Positions 61,382 to 64,000 of a stretch of 64,000 nt of DNA are shown here, piece by piece (the first letter of the stretch is position 1; each line of letters starts with the position of its first letter). Below the pieces are notes generated by a model that searched no databases, had not been told where the DNA came from, and saw only the letters and a list, made by a program, of their open reading frames with translations. The DNA is taken from the NCBI RefSeq assembly GCF_020740795.1, contig NC_067301.1, positions 2,480,001 to 2,544,000 on the forward strand, given 5' to 3'. Made by a program: the position numbers and the translations under genes. The DNA comes from Apus apus (lineage: Eukaryota > Chordata > Aves > Apodiformes > Apodidae).

Positions 61382-62452
61382 TTAAGTAGATGAGTTGATT
61401 CCATCTCTGTGGTTTTTATTTCCATGTGTCTGATGCAGTTGGTAAACATAGGAGAGCTCCCCCAGTTTCTGGTCACAGATGGTGTACACCACTTTAGTCC
61501 TGAACCTGAGCTTGCAGTTGCAGTGCCACAGCTTGCTGGAGGAGGAGAAGTAGTACAAGAGGGGGTTGAGGCAGCAGTTGAAGCTCACGAGAGCCAAGGT
61601 GACCCTGCGCAGTTTGTAGATCCAGGTGGTCAGTGCTGGGTTCTGGATGACCTGGATTCTCATTAAGAAGTGGAGCAAGTGGGTGAGATGATAGGGGAGG
61701 AAGCACAAGGTACAAATGAGCAGGATGGTGTAGATGGTGCTCAGGGCCTTCCTCTTGCGAATGCTGCGTTTGATCTGGGAGATCCTCTTGGTAATGAGAG
61801 GGTAGAGAATGAGAATGATGGAAAAGGGGATGACAAACCCAAAGACTAAGGCCAGGACGTTGTAAGGCGCCATGCGGGAGGTCCAGCTGCTCGTAGCAAA
61901 GTTCTCAAAACAGGCTGTTGTGTTCCTCACCCCTCTGTTGTGGAGGGGACCTCCAAGGATGAGTGGAATCATGACACTTACAGCAACCACCCAAAGGACG
62001 GTGACCACCAGCAGGTAATGGCTGCCTCTGATCTGGATGTAGCTGAAGGGGTGCAGCACAGCAAGGTAGCGATCCACACAGATGCAGGTGAAGATGGCAA
62101 TGCTGAGGTAGATGTTGACATAGTACAGGGTCCCAGTTATCCTACAAGCCACATCCCCAAAGATCCAATTGTTCCCATTCAGGTGGTAATGGATTTTAAA
62201 AGGCAACACACAAACAAACAAGGTGTCCACCAGAGCCAGATTAATCAGGTAGATGTAGGAGTGAGAAGTGTGCTTTACTCTGCAAGACAGGAGGTACAGA
62301 GCCAGGACATTTTCTGTCAGCCCCAGCACAAAGACAATGCTGTAGATGACAGTAAACAAGGAATACTGGAAGTCTGCTTCCAAAGTGAGTTCTGAACTGG
62401 TGTTGGCAACTGTCTCGCTAGATTCTCCTTCAGTCCAGGGAATTTCTGCCAT
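61382..62452 (-). CDS. Class A GPCR, PAF-receptor/P2Y-like, single coding exon
   Basis: Intact 356-residue seven-transmembrane receptor expected at the plasma membrane. Visible class A marks: N-glycosylation sequon N17-T-S, N48 in TM1 (preceded by Glu, LTEN), D76 in TM2, C103 and C181 for the TM3-ECL2 disulfide, D127-R128-Y129, W154 in TM4, P209 in TM5, CFLP (250-253) in TM6, N296-P-L-L-Y300 in TM7, and a second sequon N177-T-T in ECL2. Segments such as FQYSLFTVIYSIVFVLG and TTACFENF resemble the PAF receptor (FRYTLFPIVYSIIFVLG, VTRCFEHY), while LPFKIHYHLNGNNWIFGD resembles P2Y/P2Y-like receptors. Ligand is unknown: phospholipid, lysolipid or nucleotide are all possible. The coding region has no intron. 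It converges with INTS11, at the place human has PUSL1. A CACTCCAG just upstream of the ATG could be an acceptor for a 5'UTR exon. Confidence 0.9.
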   Translation of the reverse strand: MAEIPWTEGESSETVANTSSELTLEADFQYSLFTVIYSIVFVLGLTENVLALYLLSCRVKHTSHSYIYLINLALVDTLFVCVLPFKIHYHLNGNNWIFGDVACRITGTLYYVNIYLSIAIFTCICVDRYLAVLHPFSYIQIRGSHYLLVVTVLWVVAVSVMIPLILGGPLHNRGVRNTTACFENFATSSWTSRMAPYNVLALVFGFVIPFSIILILYPLITKRISQIKRSIRKRKALSTIYTILLICTLCFLPYHLTHLLHFLMRIQVIQNPALTTWIYKLRRVTLALVSFNCCLNPLLYYFSSSSKLWHCNCKLRFRTKVVYTICDQKLGELSYVYQLHQTHGNKNHRDGINSST

Positions 62453-64000
62453 GATTTCTGCTGGAGTGCAGGGGTTTCCAAATGGGATAAAAGGCTTAAA
62501 CCATCTCTCACCTCAGGAGGTTCCTGAGCTTTAGTTCAAGTGGTGAGAGCTAAAGCTACAACCCAGCAATGCTGAGTCTGGTGAAGTCTTGTCCAGAGAT
62601 CTGTGCTTGGGCTGCTGAGATGGGAAGTGGTGTTGCTGTGAGGGAGAGTAAAGTCATGTAAAACACAGGCATGTCAAGTTCACAGTAGACAATTATTTAC
62701 TGGCATTAAAATAATCACAGGATGACAATATTGAAGTAACAGAGGTAGCAATTCCTCCCAGCTCTCAAAAAAATACATGTAGAGGCTCTAGCTTGGGCTA
62801 AGGATGGGCCAGCAGCTGAAGCAGGACAGGAGAGCCTTAGCAGTGATATTTGTACCTCTGGACATCCTGCAATTAACTTCCTAAGCCCAACCAAAACTCT
62901 TGTGTCACTGCTGAGATGTGTTGTTATTATCCTGCCCTTAAACAACTGCAGTGATGGACTCTGCAGCCCTCCCAGGAAAACAAAAGCAGCAGAGGCAAAA
63001 ATACAAGCAAGGCCTGACAAAAAGGTGTGCGGATCAGCTGAGAAAAACAGGGGTTTTCCATTCTTCCCACCTACACTTTTATACCTGAGCTAACATTTGT
63101 GGGCTGGGGGAAGGCTTGGTGCAAGCTGCTAGGTGGGTTTTCAGCACCCTACAGCTCTTCTGCAGCCACACTGCAAAGGGGAAACCACCCCAGGGAGCCT
63201 AAAGGACTAGTTGATGGATTTGAAATCTGGGAAAGGGGCACTGAACAAGTGGGACTCCTCTCATCTAGGTCACTCACATCATATAAGCAATAAACTGCAG
63301 TTTCTCTCTGTCAGATGTAAAAGAAATCTGAGTAAGCCAAACATGGACACCTGGACAGAAGCCCTTAAAGGCACTGGAGAAATGAAACCCAGCTAGGACA
63401 TGCACAGTGTTCCTGAAGCTGAGCCATTGAAAGCACAAAAATACAAAGGTTGTTGGGTACTTTCCAAAGGAAGCTCTGATATCACACTTCCTCCTCACAC
63501 TTGTTTATCTAATGAAGTAAATACCACTCAAGATGACAACTGGAAGATTAGAAAGGGGGAAAAAAAAATGGTTTCACTTTAAGTAGGCGAGTACCTGCTT
63601 ACATGAGTCTCTCACCTAGGAGCAAAGGGTTTGTGCACAAAGAACATGAATACAACCCAGGCATGGCTAAGCCACCCACCATCTCTCTCTTCTAGGCTCA
63701 GAGAACAGTGTTGCAGCTGTGGGAAGATAAGACAGGAGCCTGTAAAACCACTGGAGGGGCAGGACAGGCAAAGGAGACTCACCAGCCACTGCTGCTCACC
63801 AGACAAGCAGACAAGCAGTGAGAACATCCACAGACCCCAGGTAACAGCCCCAAAACAAACCAAAGGAGTTTTTTCTAAACATCACATAGATTGTCCCAAG
63901 ATCCTAGACACAAGAGTGTCTGTGCCTCGTGCTGACTGATGGTTGGGAGATGGCAAAATGAGTCTGGCTGCAGGTACCCTTGGGCCCCTGGCAGTGTGGT
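62453..64000. other. Upstream flank of the GPCR, no further gene recognised
   Basis: This should contain the promoter and any non-coding first exon of the minus-strand GPCR. No TATA box, CpG island or coding exon was recognised to the window edge. Open frames are short with no family features. Confidence 0.5.

Noticed and set aside
1-64000. Search by eye for retroviral LTRs or gag/pol/env, tRNA genes, CRISPR arrays and bacterial-type operons
   Set aside because: None was seen. The mobile DNA recognised is limited to CR1 LINE pieces; the locus is an ordinary vertebrate gene cluster.

Overview
The window is a piece of a bird genome. CR1 LINE 3' ends (GGTTGGAAGGGACCT-type sequence) lie in introns and intergenic DNA, the genes are multi-exon with GT-AG introns, and the proteins can be read through against their human counterparts. 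The gene order DVL1 - TAS1R3 - CPTP - INTS11 matches human 1p36.33 in inverted orientation. I cannot name the species from sequence alone.

Layout: positions 1-31984 hold the 3' twelve coding exons of DVL1 (+ strand); the DIX-domain exons lie off the left edge. From 31985 to about 40064 there is DVL1 3'UTR and gene-poor DNA separating it, tail to tail, from TAS1R3 (- strand, six exons, 44498 down to 40065, open for 836 aa). After 3 kb containing a CR1 copy comes CPTP (- strand, two exons, 48366 down to 47657, 211 aa). It is head to head with INTS11 (+ strand, 17 coding exons, 49153-58956, 600 aa). The 786 bp between their start codons is a GC-rich bidirectional promoter carrying two different minisatellites. 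A single-exon class A GPCR (- strand, 62452 down to 61382, 356 aa, PAF-receptor/P2Y-like) sits where human has PUSL1.

The genes do not form one pathway: DVL1 is the Wnt signal hub, TAS1R3 the shared subunit of umami/sweet taste receptors, CPTP a ceramide-1-phosphate carrier, INTS11 the Integrator RNA endonuclease, and the GPCR an orphan-like lipid/nucleotide-type receptor. The observations most worth following up are: (1) oppositely oriented, nearly identical CR1 copies flanking one in-frame INTS11 exon; (2) a GC-AG intron in INTS11; (3) an alternative 5' splice site in DVL1 that matches the two known human isoforms; (4) two minisatellites filling the CPTP/INTS11 promoter; (5) the extra GPCR. 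I found no tRNA, rRNA, CRISPR array, retroviral element or undescribed multi-gene system. Exon boundaries were placed by eye from reading-frame continuity, splice consensus and remembered human protein sequences; no alignment was run.
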